DNA of 64,000 nt from Acidobacteriota bacterium (GTDB taxonomy: Bacteria > Acidobacteriota > UBA6911 > JACQSX01): NCBI GenBank assembly GCA_016211105.1, contig JACQSX010000016.1, positions 186,001 through 250,000 of the forward strand, read 5' to 3'. Of the stretch, positions 9,162 through 18,791 are shown one piece after another (the first letter of the stretch is position 1; every line of letters begins with the position of its first letter). The translations under genes were made by a program, and so were the position numbers. The notes under the pieces are model-generated. The model ran no database searches and had not been told where the DNA came from. It saw only the letters and a program-made list of their open reading frames with translations.

Positions 9162-10235
9162 ATGATCAGAGTTTTGGTGGTCGAGGATTCACCAGTCGTG
9201 CGCGAATTTCTGATTCATGTCCTGCAGCTTGACCCAGAGATCAGCGTAATTGGAACCGCGCGTAATGGCGAAGAAGCGCTTGAGTTCGTGAAGCTCCGGA
9301 AGCCCGACATCATAACGATGGACCTTCACATGCCGAAGATGGATGGGTTTGATGCCACTCGCAGGATCATGGAAACCGATCCCACGCCCATTGTCGTTGT
9401 TACCGGAAGCTCCACTGTGCAGGAAGTAGCAACTGCATTCCGAGCCATTGAGGCAGGCGCACTGGCTGTGGTCGAGAGGCCAAAGGGTGTTGGTCACCCG
9501 GATCATGAGGAAAGTGCACGGAAGCTAAACCAAATGCTGAAAGTAATGGCAGCGGTAAAAGTCGTGAGGCGGTGGAGGAGCTTGAAGCGCCAGGCGTCGG
9601 CTTCGATTCCTCTAACGTCGCAAGAAACCGAACTAGCGCGCCCGGACGATGTCAAACTTGTGGCTATCGGAGCGTCCACCGGGGGTCCGGTTGCGTTGCG
9701 GACAATTCTCGGCGGACTTCCAACGGATTTTCCTGTCCCGGTGCTGATCGTTCAACATATGGCCGCCGGCTTTCTCCCAGGATTTGTTGAATGGCTGTCT
9801 CAAACCTCTCGTTTGCCCGTTCATGTTGCTGAGAATGGCGACTATGCCGTTGCAGGGCATGCGTATGTGGCTCCCGACGGATTTCAGATGCAAGTAGGGC
9901 CGGGTGCGGCAGTAATCCTCACTAGGGATGACCCTGAGAATGGGGTGCGGCCTTCGGCCTCCTGTCTGTTCCGCTCGGTTGCCCGCGCCTACGGCCAAAA
10001 TGCAGTTGGAGTTCTGTTGACGGGCATGGGAAGCGATGGCGCTGAGGAATTGAAATTGATGAGAGAGAAAGGGGCGGTCACCATCGCTCAGGATCAAGAG
10101 ACCTCTGTCGTGCATGGCATGCCCGGTGAAGCGATTAAACTTGATGCAGCGGCCTACGTACTTCCGCTCGAGAAAATTGCTGGAGCGCTGACGAATCTGG
10201 TGAAAAAGCTAAAAAAGTCAGCCGAGCCGCCATAG
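9162..10235 (+). CDS. cheB: CheB protein-glutamate methylesterase (WspF-like)
   Basis: This 357-aa response regulator would remove methyl groups from (or deamidate) the receptor, opposing CheR. The receiver domain spans residues 1-120, with Asp54 in 'DIITMDLHMPKMDG'. The methylesterase domain has the catalytic triad Ser172 ('VAIGASTGGPVAL'), His199 ('VQHMAAGFLPGF') and Asp292 ('LTGMGSDGAEEL'). Length and order are normal. The gene is separated from cheA by about 155 bases holding two palindromic repeats, the largest gap in the cluster, so it may have its own transcript end or start. Confidence 0.95.
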   Translation: MIRVLVVEDSPVVREFLIHVLQLDPEISVIGTARNGEEALEFVKLRKPDIITMDLHMPKMDGFDATRRIMETDPTPIVVVTGSSTVQEVATAFRAIEAGALAVVERPKGVGHPDHEESARKLNQMLKVMAAVKVVRRWRSLKRQASASIPLTSQETELARPDDVKLVAIGASTGGPVALRTILGGLPTDFPVPVLIVQHMAAGFLPGFVEWLSQTSRLPVHVAENGDYAVAGHAYVAPDGFQMQVGPGAAVILTRDDPENGVRPSASCLFRSVARAYGQNAVGVLLTGMGSDGAEELKLMREKGAVTIAQDQETSVVHGMPGEAIKLDAAAYVLPLEKIAGALTNLVKKLKKSAEPP

Positions 10236-10272
10236 CTTCGTCGCATTTTTAGCATGAGAGGATACAAAAGTT

Positions 10273-12996
10273 ATGGGTAATCGAAGCATCGGTGTTAAAG
10301 GTGTTCAAGATGTGGACATCAGGATAGAAATCCTGGTTGTCGAGGACAGCGCGACGCAAGCCGAGCAACTAAAACACATCTTAGAAGAGCGTGGGTATCG
10401 CGTGACCGTTGCTGCCGATGGTTCGGCAGCGCTCGCGTCACTGAGCAAACGCAAACCGGAGATGGTCATCAGCGATATTGTCATGCCCGAAATGAACGGC
10501 TACCAACTCTGCCGGCGAATGAAGTCAGACGAACAGTTCAGGAGTATTCCGGTTATGCTTTTGACTTCGCTTTCTGAGCCGGAAGATATTATCCAGGGTC
10601 TGGAATACGGGGCGGACCACTTTGTCACCAAACCGTACGACAAGGATCACTTACTCTCCCGAATCCAGTACATCCTCGCCAACCGGAATCTTCAGAATAT
10701 TGAAAGCACTCGGATGGGTGTGGAAATCATTTTTGCCGGACGAAAACATTTCATTACATCCGACCGGCTCCAAATTCTCAATTTGCTACTGTCCGCGTAT
10801 GAAACAGCCGTGCAAAAGAATCGCGAGTTGACTAGGCTTCAGGATGAACTGAAGCGGTTTAATGAGGAGTTGGAGAACAAAGTGAGAGGACGAACCGCCG
10901 CTCTGACGACGGAGATCGCCGAGCGCAGGCGGACCGGACAGCGCCGGGATTTGCAATACGCGGTGACGCGCGTCCTGGCGGAATCTACAACCTTTGATGA
11001 GGCCTGCCAAAAAATCCTTAAGGCGATTTGCGAGGACTTGCAGTGGGATCTTGGGATCATTTGGAAGGTGGACACGCGCACAAAGGTACTGCGTTGTGCA
11101 GAAACGTATCAGAGATCGAAGATCGAATCAGGAGAGTTCGAGACCGCCTGCCGGACGTTGACTTTTCAATCAGACGTTGGATTCCTGGGCCGAGTGTGGG
11201 CGGCGTGCCAGCCTGCTTGGATCGCAAATGTCACTCTGGATCCCGATTTTGTCGGTACCCCATTTCTGGCAGGAGGAAAGCCCAACAGTGTCTTAGCTTT
11301 CCCGATTGCGGTACAAGGTAAGGTTTTGTGCATCATGGAATTCTTTAGTCGCGAAATACCTCAGCCTGATGATGATTTGCTCGAGATGTTCCGTTCAATT
11401 GGGGCCCAGATTGGTCAGTTCATCGAACGCAAGGACCTGGAGGAGCAATTTCGGCAGGCGCAAAAGATGGAGGTCGTGGGAACACTGGCGGGTGGAATCG
11501 CACATGACTTTAACAATCTGATTACAGCGATCACCGGGTATAGCGATTTAGTGCTTGGCCAATTGAAGGAAAACGAGCCTTTTAGGCGGGATATCGAGGA
11601 GATCAAGAAAGCCGGAGAGCGGGCTGCGACGCTGACCCGGCAACTTCTGGCCTTTAGCCGCAAGCAGGTGATGGAGGTGAAGGAACTGTCCCTGAACGAT
11701 GTTGTTGCGTCAACTCACAACATGTTGCGCCGTATCATTGGCGAAAATATCGATCTGGTCAGCCGTACCGACCCGTCGTTAGGAGTGGTACGAGCCGATC
11801 CTGGCCAGCTCGAGCAGGTTTTGATGAATTTGGCGGTCAATGCCCGTGACGCGATGGCAAAAGGAGGCAAGCTTACCGTCGAGACGAGAAATGTCGAACT
11901 CGATGCAGGCTATGCCCGAGAACACTCGGGCGTCCAGCCCGGCTTTTTTGTCATGTTGGCGGTCAGCGATACGGGACACGGAATAGACCCGGCAACGTTA
12001 AGCCATATTTTTGAACCTTTCTTTACTACGAAAGAGAGAGGGAAAGGGACAGGCTTGGGGCTTGCCACGGTCTATGGAATTGTCAAACAGAGCGGAGGCC
12101 ACATTGAGGTGTACAGCGAGATAAGACGTGGCACAACTTTCAAGATTTATCTGCCACGGTTGGCACAGCCCGCAGGTAATGTCGCAGCACGGATCCGAAG
12201 AGAAGAAGTCAGTGTTCGAGGAGGTTCAGAAACAATTTTGCTGGTAGACGATGACGAGCCGATCCGGACACTGGTTCGACGGGTTCTTGAATCCAACGGT
12301 TATAAGGTGATTGAGGCTGATAATAGCGAGCAAGCCTTCCTCATTGCAAAGGGATGCACAGACCCGGTCCATCTACTGTTGACGGATATGGTTATGAGCG
12401 GCATGGACGGCAGGAAGCTGGCCGAACGACTTCGCGCGATACGCCCAGATGTGAAAGTCTTGTACATGTCAGGCTACACGGATGAAGCCGTGGTTCACCG
12501 AGGGATGCTGGAGGTTGGCACTGCCTTTATTCACAAGCCGTTCGGCGGTAGCACGCTTGTCCAAAAAGTTCAGGAAGTGTTAGGCCAAGAAATGCCTATT
12601 CCACGGGCCCAGTTGGCGGATTCGCAGACAGGCAGTAAGGTCCTGGTGGTCGATGATGATCCGGCCATTGTGGACATGCTGAAAAAGTTCCTGATGGAGA
12701 AGGACTACGAAGTAATAACCGCGTATAACGGGTTTGACGCACTGGAGAAGGTGAGCCAGCACCACCCGAAAGTAGTCCTGTTGGACATCTACATGCCGGG
12801 CAAAAGCGGATTGGCGGTGTTGAAAGAGATTAGAGATTGTGACAAGGATATCGGTGTCATCATGGTTACCGGTGTCAGCGACGAAGCGGTTGGGCGCCAG
12901 GCCCTATCCAGCGGGGCCTTCGACTACATCATTAAGCCTTTCGACCTGAACTACCTGGAAGAAGTCTTGTGGTGGAAACTGCAGACGATGGAATGA
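10273..12996 (+). CDS. Hybrid sensor histidine kinase REC-GAF-HisKA-HATPase-REC-REC
   Basis: This 907-aa cytoplasmic protein has no membrane segments. An N-terminal receiver carries Asp68 ('MVISDIVMPEMNGYQL'). A short coiled coil and a GAF-like domain (about 235-385) follow, then HisKA with His411 in 'AGGIAHDFNNLI', a HATPase_c domain ('GTGLGLATVYGIVKQSGG') and two more receivers ('LLLTDMVMSGMDG', about 655-770; 'VVLLDIYMPGKSG', about 790-905). It occupies the place where Wsp clusters encode the diguanylate cyclase WspR; no GGDEF domain is seen here. The N-terminal receiver could take phosphate from CheA. The output is unknown because none of the receivers carries a DNA-binding or enzymatic domain. 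Confidence 0.92.
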   Translation: MGNRSIGVKGVQDVDIRIEILVVEDSATQAEQLKHILEERGYRVTVAADGSAALASLSKRKPEMVISDIVMPEMNGYQLCRRMKSDEQFRSIPVMLLTSLSEPEDIIQGLEYGADHFVTKPYDKDHLLSRIQYILANRNLQNIESTRMGVEIIFAGRKHFITSDRLQILNLLLSAYETAVQKNRELTRLQDELKRFNEELENKVRGRTAALTTEIAERRRTGQRRDLQYAVTRVLAESTTFDEACQKILKAICEDLQWDLGIIWKVDTRTKVLRCAETYQRSKIESGEFETACRTLTFQSDVGFLGRVWAACQPAWIANVTLDPDFVGTPFLAGGKPNSVLAFPIAVQGKVLCIMEFFSREIPQPDDDLLEMFRSIGAQIGQFIERKDLEEQFRQAQKMEVVGTLAGGIAHDFNNLITAITGYSDLVLGQLKENEPFRRDIEEIKKAGERAATLTRQLLAFSRKQVMEVKELSLNDVVASTHNMLRRIIGENIDLVSRTDPSLGVVRADPGQLEQVLMNLAVNARDAMAKGGKLTVETRNVELDAGYAREHSGVQPGFFVMLAVSDTGHGIDPATLSHIFEPFFTTKERGKGTGLGLATVYGIVKQSGGHIEVYSEIRRGTTFKIYLPRLAQPAGNVAARIRREEVSVRGGSETILLVDDDEPIRTLVRRVLESNGYKVIEADNSEQAFLIAKGCTDPVHLLLTDMVMSGMDGRKLAERLRAIRPDVKVLYMSGYTDEAVVHRGMLEVGTAFIHKPFGGSTLVQKVQEVLGQEMPIPRAQLADSQTGSKVLVVDDDPAIVDMLKKFLMEKDYEVITAYNGFDALEKVSQHHPKVVLLDIYMPGKSGLAVLKEIRDCDKDIGVIMVTGVSDEAVGRQALSSGAFDYIIKPFDLNYLEEVLWWKLQTME

Positions 12997-13027
12997 AATA
13001 CGTGACACATAGTCTGCCGCGATGCTG

Positions 13028-14599
13028 TTACGTTCCCACTACGCATGCTTCGCGGCGGCCGTCGGCGGCGCCGCACAACACGCCACCGGGCAATAGCGCA
13101 ATTGCCTCAGCCGATCCGAAGAAGAGTGAACCGGCGGGTCCTCGCTCCACTTGGTACCCAAGGGCGTGCAACCGCGCCAGTACGGGGTCGTCAATCCCGT
13201 GCTCCACCAGCGCTTTGCCGGCCAGATCCAGGCTCCACCGCGGGGTCTCCACGGCCTGTTCGAGGTCCATGCCCAAATCCACCAGGTTCGTTAATACTTG
13301 CGTCAATGTTACCGTTTGTCCCGGACCTCCTGGCGTCCCCAGCAGAAAACGTAAGTGACCCTCGTGAAATACCATCGCGGGGCTCAGTGTGTGCGCGGGG
13401 CGTTTGCGTGGAGCGACCTGATTGGGATGTCCTGCTTCCGTGGTGAAACCGGTCATCCGGTTGTTCAGAATTACGCCTGTTTCTGCATCGAGGACGCCAC
13501 TGCCGAACAAGTGAAAAATGCTTTGTATCAGGACAACACCATTGCCTACGTTGTCGGCAACTGAAACCAGGGCGGTCCCTCCGCGATTTGCCTCCGCGAT
13601 CTCAACGATTGCTTTTCTTGCCGCTGCTCGCAGGCGCTCCGTCGCTTGTGGGCCCAGGATCTCCGCGATGGGTAGCTGGCCAAAGGCTGGATCTGCAATC
13701 GCCCTTCGGCCTTTGCCAAAGGCCGCTCTTGCTGCTCCGATGAGGAGCGCCAAACGGGTTGCAGGGTCTTTAGACAATCCAGCCAGGTTGAATCCCTCCA
13801 GCACATTGAGCTGGAGAAGCAATAGCAGGCCGAATGAGTTGGGTGGCATGGTACGCACCGTTACGTGCCGATAGCGAGTGGCGAGCGGCTCGGTCCACTC
13901 CGGCCGATAATTGTGGAAGTCACTGCTGTGCAGCAAGCCACCGCGGGACTGGCAGGCGAGGGAAAGGGAAGTAGCTGGACGGCCGCTGTAAAATGCCTGG
14001 CTTCCGCTCGCGGCGATCTCTCTCAACGTCGCGGCCAGCGCCGGCTGGCGCAGGATCTGGCCGGCTGCCAGAGTTCGCCCGCCGGGGAGGAACAGCGCAG
14101 CCATCGCCGGGTCTGCTTCGAGCAGAGCACGCTGTTGCGCGATGGCTGCGGTCAAACCGCGCGATACGGGAAAGCCTTGTTCGGCCGCGGAGATGGCCGG
14201 AGCCAACACCTCCTGCCAGGCGAGACGGCCCAATCGCTGGTGGGCCGCGTCCCAGCCGGCAACTACCCCTGGCACGGTCACGGAAAGAGGGCCCGTTTGC
14301 GGAATGCCCGATGCAAAAGTCTCCACGGTGCAGGTGGCTGGCGCAGGGCCCGAAGCATTCAGACCTACCGTGGTTCGCTGGACACCGTCGTAGATCAACA
14401 TGAAAGCATCGCCACCCAAGGTGCAAGATTGGGGTAGGACCACAGCCAAAACCGCCGCCGATGCCACAGCGGCATCAACGACGCTGCCGCCTGCCTCCAA
14501 GATTTTCCAGCCCGCCAGAGACGCAGTCGGGTGGCCGGAGACCACCATACCTCGTTTTCCGAAAACCGGCGCCCTGGGATTTGCAATTGCCACTACCAC
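13028..14599 (-). CDS. ggt: Gamma-glutamyltransferase family protein
   Basis: About 523 aa, an Ntn-hydrolase of the gamma-glutamyltranspeptidase family that moves or hydrolyses gamma-glutamyl groups of glutathione-like compounds. It opens with 'GMVVSGHPTASLAGWKILEAGG'-type sequence (here split by position: residues about 16-37), and contains 'LGGDAFMLIYDG'. The likely autocleavage Thr is in 'RGGTALVSVADNVGNGV', followed by 'LNNRMTGF' and the C-terminal 'GTPGGPGQTVTLTQVL'. I place the start at GTG 14599 (or 14593) because AGGAGG lies directly upstream at 14604-14609. The open frame runs on to 14719, but that extension reads through a dispersed palindrome. No signal peptide is visible, so it may be a cytoplasmic YwrD-like member. 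Confidence 0.88.
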   Translation of the reverse strand: MVVAIANPRAPVFGKRGMVVSGHPTASLAGWKILEAGGSVVDAAVASAAVLAVVLPQSCTLGGDAFMLIYDGVQRTTVGLNASGPAPATCTVETFASGIPQTGPLSVTVPGVVAGWDAAHQRLGRLAWQEVLAPAISAAEQGFPVSRGLTAAIAQQRALLEADPAMAALFLPGGRTLAAGQILRQPALAATLREIAASGSQAFYSGRPATSLSLACQSRGGLLHSSDFHNYRPEWTEPLATRYRHVTVRTMPPNSFGLLLLLQLNVLEGFNLAGLSKDPATRLALLIGAARAAFGKGRRAIADPAFGQLPIAEILGPQATERLRAAARKAIVEIAEANRGGTALVSVADNVGNGVVLIQSIFHLFGSGVLDAETGVILNNRMTGFTTEAGHPNQVAPRKRPAHTLSPAMVFHEGHLRFLLGTPGGPGQTVTLTQVLTNLVDLGMDLEQAVETPRWSLDLAGKALVEHGIDDPVLARLHALGYQVERGPAGSLFFGSAEAIALLPGGVLCGAADGRREACVVGT

Positions 14600-14627
14600 T
14601 GAGCCTCCTGAATGGGACAGGACACTG

Positions 14628-14655
14628 GTAGAGACGCGATATGTCGCGTCTCTAC
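14628..14655. repeat. Dispersed palindrome, copy 4
   Basis: Near-perfect 28-bp palindrome with arms GTAGAGACGCGA/TCGCGTCTCTAC and central TATG. It lies just upstream of the gamma-glutamyltransferase ribosome-binding site, so it would be in the 5' leader of that mRNA if transcription begins further out. Confidence 0.88.
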
Positions 14656-14855
14656 GTAGGGCGATGCGAGTGGCAGATATAACGCCATGGAATGTATCCG
14701 GCCTCTGATGAATTCCCATAGCCGTAAAAACGAATTCGCTTTCCTGCCCCAGCCTTAGAGGAGTCAGATATACGAGAGTTCGTGTTTACGAATCGGGGTA
14801 AAATTGTCAAAAGCCTCATGCGCTGTCAAGAGAAATGGGGGAAGGAGACTGGGAG

Positions 14856-15074
14856 ATGGCCAAAACTGAGGAGGCGAGTTTTGCATTTACATTGAAAGAA
14901 CGGGCGACCAGCCAGTACGCGATCCTGTGTGAGCCGCGAGACCGGAATCTCAGCGTTCTGGGAGATGGGTTTTTGATGTTAAGGTTGCGCCCAGGGTTAA
15001 GCTTTGGTCATGCGGAGCAGATTCGGAAGTTCCTGCAGGAAAATATCGCCGCCTTAACGTACACGGTTCCCTAG
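14856..15074 (+). CDS. Small conserved-looking protein of unknown function
   Basis: A 72-aa product from ATG 14856, preceded by AAGGAG at 8 bases; an upstream in-frame ATG lacks as good a site. The sequence 'EPRDRNLSVLGDGFLMLRLRPG' followed by 'HAEQIRKFLQENIAALTYT' suggests a small alpha/beta fold with a C-terminal helix. It has no signal peptide or membrane segment. I do not recognise the family. It stands alone between divergent or convergent minus-strand genes, and the good ribosome-binding site is the main support. Confidence 0.55.
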   Translation: MAKTEEASFAFTLKERATSQYAILCEPRDRNLSVLGDGFLMLRLRPGLSFGHAEQIRKFLQENIAALTYTVP

Positions 15075-15093
15075 TCCGCATCTCTACAAGATT

Positions 15094-15681
15094 CTAACAC
15101 GGTGATCCCTGTGCTTTCTGGGACAATCCCTTCAAGTAGATTCGTGGATCGGTCGGCCATCCAGAGCGATCGCTTTCGGCAAAGACTTGTTGCATGCGAC
15201 GGATGTAATCGGCAAGATCCACACCGGCATAGTCAGTGTGGACCTCGGCGACGGCGCGCAGCCGATCCAAGCCTCGCCGGGAAAGATGGCTCATGCCACG
15301 ACTGAACCCTTGGTGTCGTTTCAATAGGGCCGCAGCGAGCTGGATTACCCCTTTTAGGAATCGTTCTGGCAGGTCGTTGCGCTCGGTTGTCCTCCAGATC
15401 TCCTCCCAGGCTTCGTGGGCCTCCCAGAAGTAAGCAAAGTTATAAAGGTCCACGCCGTAGAGATAGGGTTGCGACAACCACCAGGATGCAACGTTGAAAG
15501 GTTCCAAAAGCACCTCCTTCTTGCCAAATTGATGACCGCGTGAGTGCAAACGGGGGTGAGGCGTGACTCCGGGGAGATGACGGTAGGGAGGAAAGTCGCG
15601 GGTCGTATATCGAAAGCCATTGACATCATAAGGCTCCGGCTGGGGTGCCCTTTCGGGAAAAAGGCTTTTGGGAGGAGTCAT
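15094..15681 (-). CDS. DUF309-like protein
   Basis: This 195-aa protein carries the DUF309 signature 'YFWEAHEAWEEIWR', followed by 'FLKGVIQLAAALLKRHQG', an all-helical fold of unknown biochemical role. The first 60 residues are proline-rich and contain 'HPRLHSRGH', an extension compared with minimal DUF309 proteins. It is the last gene of a probable minus-strand group with the 5'-nucleotidase (30 bases upstream) and the MFS exporter. Confidence 0.8.
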   Translation of the reverse strand: MTPPKSLFPERAPQPEPYDVNGFRYTTRDFPPYRHLPGVTPHPRLHSRGHQFGKKEVLLEPFNVASWWLSQPYLYGVDLYNFAYFWEAHEAWEEIWRTTERNDLPERFLKGVIQLAAALLKRHQGFSRGMSHLSRRGLDRLRAVAEVHTDYAGVDLADYIRRMQQVFAESDRSGWPTDPRIYLKGLSQKAQGSPC

Positions 15682-15711
15682 TCGATACGCTGGTGGCTGG
15701 GCAGCATGGCT

Positions 15712-17256
15712 TCACTTTCTTGCCGGAGGCTCATCGAGCTTCTGGATGCGTCCATCGGCTCTCGGGGCGATCGGACTATTGAAGGCTACAACATTCATGA
15801 AGACAGAAGAGTCGACTTCCGCGTCCTCGGGTCGAATCAGGACGCGGGAATTCCCAAACATGGTGTAGCCATCGCCTCCGCCCAGGACAAATGCGCTGGT
15901 TGCCAGCGTGTAGGTTTTTTCTTCATCCAATGGCTTGTCGCCTACCGTGACACGGATCAGGCGCGAGCCCGGCGGATGATGTGGGTCGAAAACGTAACGG
16001 AGCCCAGAAACCTGGGGGAAACGTCCATTTTCCTTGTGTTCTGCGACTCGGCCGAGACCGTGCTCCAGCGCGACACGCAAAACTGCTCCCGACACCTCAA
16101 CCTTCACCATTGGATTCTCAAAAGGCAGAATCGACAGTATGTCGCCTTGTGTCAAAATGCCGGGGCCAAAGGCGGTGTTGGAGCGGATCGAGCCGCCGTT
16201 GACCAATGCGACATCCGCCCCTGTGGCCTTGCGGTAGGTGTCGGCAATGAAACTTCCCAGGTTGGTCTCGCCCGAACCATTGGTGATTGTTCTTGCATCC
16301 AGCTCCACGCTTGTTTGTCCCACCGGCTTGCCCATCGTAGCGGAAACCTCTTTCTCATACTCCCGGATGATCTCGGCTGCGCCGGTGTCTTCCGGCACGT
16401 CGCTTGTCACGGGAATGATTTCCCAGTCGATGCTTTGCAGCGCGCCGCTGTCGGAGGAAATGTTCAAGTCGATGCGTCCCAAATTGCGCGCATCCGACCC
16501 CACTTTGAAAATTGGCGTGCGGCCCGATAGAGACTGAAGAAGCGTATGTTCGTGTCCTCCAAGAATCAAATCGATCGGGGCGGCGCGGGCCAGTTCTTTG
16601 TCCTGGCTCATGCTGAGGTGCGTAATGGCGACCACGACCTTTGCGCCCAGGGCCCGGATTTTCGGCACAAGCTGAGCCGCGGTCTGGAGAGGGTCGCGAA
16701 ATTCAACTTCCTGGCTGGGCTTGGAATTCCTTGCCGTGTCGGGTGTCAACAGGCCGAAAAACCCAATCTTAATTCCGTCAAAGTTTCGTATCGCGTACGG
16801 CGGCGTGTCACCGAAGGGCCTTCCGGTGTTTCTGTCAATTACATTGGCGGCCAGCCAAACGAAGCCCGATTCTTGGATGCGCTCCCGCAACACGGTATCG
16901 CCAAAATCGAATTCGTGGTTGCCGAGCGCTGCGTAGTCCAGCCCAACCGCGTTCCAGGCTGCAATCATCTGCCGCCCTTTGAAAAGATTCGATGCGGTCG
17001 AGGGCGAGATGGTGTCTCCTGCCAGGATGAGCAAGGTGTGCGGAGACTCAGCGGCGATCTTCTTTCGCAAAGTAGCAACGCGTGCCAGTCCGCCCCGCGT
17101 ACCCTTGTCGCCCGGCGCCGTCTGGTAGACATCATTTAATTGCAGCAGAGTAACCCGGATGACGCGTTGGCTTGCGCCTTGACCGCACAGGCTGGCGGCA
17201 AACAGCAGCGCGAGCGCAAACCGTGCCGAGCGCTGTAGCGGACGCAAAACAGGCAT
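15712..17256 (-). CDS. Secreted 5'-nucleotidase / UshA-family metallophosphoesterase
   Basis: This 514-aa protein has an N-terminal signal peptide ('FALALLFAASLCGQGAS'). The dinuclear-metal phosphoesterase domain shows 'LLQLNDVYQT', 'LILAGDTISPS', 'LGNHEFDFGD', 'VAITHLS' and 'LGGHEH'. A 5'-nucleotidase C-terminal domain follows ('TNLGSFIADTYRKATGADVA', 'GGGDGYTMFG'), giving the substrate pocket. It would hydrolyse nucleotides, UDP-sugars or cyclic nucleotides in the periplasm; the exact substrate cannot be read. The ATG has GGAGG six bases upstream and follows the MFS gene by 12 bases, so the two are probably cotranscribed. Confidence 0.92.
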   Translation of the reverse strand: MPVLRPLQRSARFALALLFAASLCGQGASQRVIRVTLLQLNDVYQTAPGDKGTRGGLARVATLRKKIAAESPHTLLILAGDTISPSTASNLFKGRQMIAAWNAVGLDYAALGNHEFDFGDTVLRERIQESGFVWLAANVIDRNTGRPFGDTPPYAIRNFDGIKIGFFGLLTPDTARNSKPSQEVEFRDPLQTAAQLVPKIRALGAKVVVAITHLSMSQDKELARAAPIDLILGGHEHTLLQSLSGRTPIFKVGSDARNLGRIDLNISSDSGALQSIDWEIIPVTSDVPEDTGAAEIIREYEKEVSATMGKPVGQTSVELDARTITNGSGETNLGSFIADTYRKATGADVALVNGGSIRSNTAFGPGILTQGDILSILPFENPMVKVEVSGAVLRVALEHGLGRVAEHKENGRFPQVSGLRYVFDPHHPPGSRLIRVTVGDKPLDEEKTYTLATSAFVLGGGDGYTMFGNSRVLIRPEDAEVDSSVFMNVVAFNSPIAPRADGRIQKLDEPPARK

Positions 17257-17268
17257 AAAAATCCTCCG

Positions 17269-18555
17269 CTAGAGTTCTTTGATCCTGGTTTTGGATAGCA
17301 TCAAGCCCACCGCGACGGATCCCAGTAGAACGCTTCCGGCAAGCAAAGCCACCGAGGGTGAAGCCTGGGAGGCAAGAAAGCCTACCGTCAAATTGCCCAG
17401 GGGCATACCGCCGCGGAAGGCCAGCATGAAAATGCTCATCACTCTTCCACGCATTTCCTCTGCCGTGGCCAATTGGACCAGGGAGGTGATGGAGGCAAAT
17501 AGGGCCATCATGCATGCGCCGCTTGAAAACAGCGCCAGGTAGCTAATCGTCAGGTTTCTCGAAAGGGCAAAAGTTCCGATGCATAGGGCGAAAAGGAATT
17601 GCACCCAGAGCGTAAACTTACCACGATTTTGCAAATTCCCAAGACCTGCGTAGATGAGGGCTCCGGTGATGGCTCCCGCGCCCGAACACGCCATCAAGGT
17701 TGAATAACCGGTGGGGCCGATATGGAAAGTGTTCCTGGCAAAAACCGCAAGCAAAGTCAGTAGGGGAATCCCGCAGAAGGTGCTGATGAAGCCTAGTAGG
17801 CATAACTGCCAGAGGGCCCACTGCTTTCTAACAAACAAAAATCCCTTGCTCATCCCTGTCAGTACCGTTTCGTTGGTTCTCTGGGGTGTAAAAGTCGCAT
17901 GAATCAGATAGAGACTGATGATGACGGCAACAAAGGAGATACCGTTGAGCGCAAAGCACAGGACCGCGCCCACCGATGCCATCACGATTCCTGCTAATAG
18001 TGGACCCACCACTCGGGCCAAATTGAACTGGATTGAGTTTAAGGCAATTGCATTGGGGACGTGCTCGCGTCGGACCAGCCCCGGGATCAACGCCTGGTAG
18101 GCGGGTCCCCCAAAGGCTTGGGCCGTCCCCACGACAAAGACCAACACCAGAAAATGCCATATTTGAATCCGTCCTAAGTAGACCAGAGCCGTCAGCATGA
18201 AGGCACAGGTCATCTGCGTGTATTGGGAGGCCAACAATAGCTTGCGACGATCAATGCGGTCGGCGACCACTCCGCCCAACAGAGAGAAGATGATGATGGG
18301 CAGATCCGCGCAAAACCCGGTCAATCCCAGATAAAAAACAGAACCAGTCAGGGTTAGCACCAACCAAGACTGGGCTACCGTCTGCATCCAGGTCCCGGTG
18401 GTCGAAGTGAAAGCGCCAAGCCACATCAGACGAAAATCAGGATAGCGGAACGCCTGAAACGTTCCGTACAAAGGGCCACCGCCTCGGCCCCTCTCGTCGG
18501 CGATCTTCTGAATGGCTGGGGCCGCGTGTGTCATGCATCTGCTTTGGTCTGCCAT
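17269..18555 (-). CDS. MFS transporter (MFS_3/EntS-like exporter)
   Basis: About 428 aa with twelve predicted membrane segments. The opening 'TFQAFRYPDFRLMWLGAFTS' and 'TWMQTVAQSWLVLTLTGS' are typical of the EntS/MFS_3 exporter group, and 'GGVVADRIDRRKLLL' is the TM2-3 loop motif of the superfamily. The substrate is unknown; relatives export siderophores, macrolides or other small molecules. The start is uncertain among ATG 18603, 18555 and 18534. I give 18555 because the longer form adds a poorly MFS-like leader. It sits just upstream of the 5'-nucleotidase. Confidence 0.85.
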   Translation of the reverse strand: MADQSRCMTHAAPAIQKIADERGRGGGPLYGTFQAFRYPDFRLMWLGAFTSTTGTWMQTVAQSWLVLTLTGSVFYLGLTGFCADLPIIIFSLLGGVVADRIDRRKLLLASQYTQMTCAFMLTALVYLGRIQIWHFLVLVFVVGTAQAFGGPAYQALIPGLVRREHVPNAIALNSIQFNLARVVGPLLAGIVMASVGAVLCFALNGISFVAVIISLYLIHATFTPQRTNETVLTGMSKGFLFVRKQWALWQLCLLGFISTFCGIPLLTLLAVFARNTFHIGPTGYSTLMACSGAGAITGALIYAGLGNLQNRGKFTLWVQFLFALCIGTFALSRNLTISYLALFSSGACMMALFASITSLVQLATAEEMRGRVMSIFMLAFRGGMPLGNLTVGFLASQASPSVALLAGSVLLGSVAVGLMLSKTRIKEL

Positions 18556-18791
18556 CCTTGTTATTATGTCAAGCCGCTGGCCACTGCGGAGCAGAAAATG
18601 CAAGAGGATTCTTTTCTAGGATGAGAACGCGGCACCGTGGAATGTGGAGTTGGTCATCTGCCCCGCCCCAGGCAATGAGGGCAATTGGTGGGCAATTTCC
18701 CAACGATTCCTCTCTTGCCGCCACGGAAAACTCTCGTCCATACTATCCCCGCGGAAAATAAAATGCCTATCTGCAACTTGGAGGTGGAGCA

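Noticed and set aside
9044-9232. Plus-strand frame of 62 residues between cheA and cheB
   Set aside because: It merely translates two palindromic repeats and runs into cheB in another frame.
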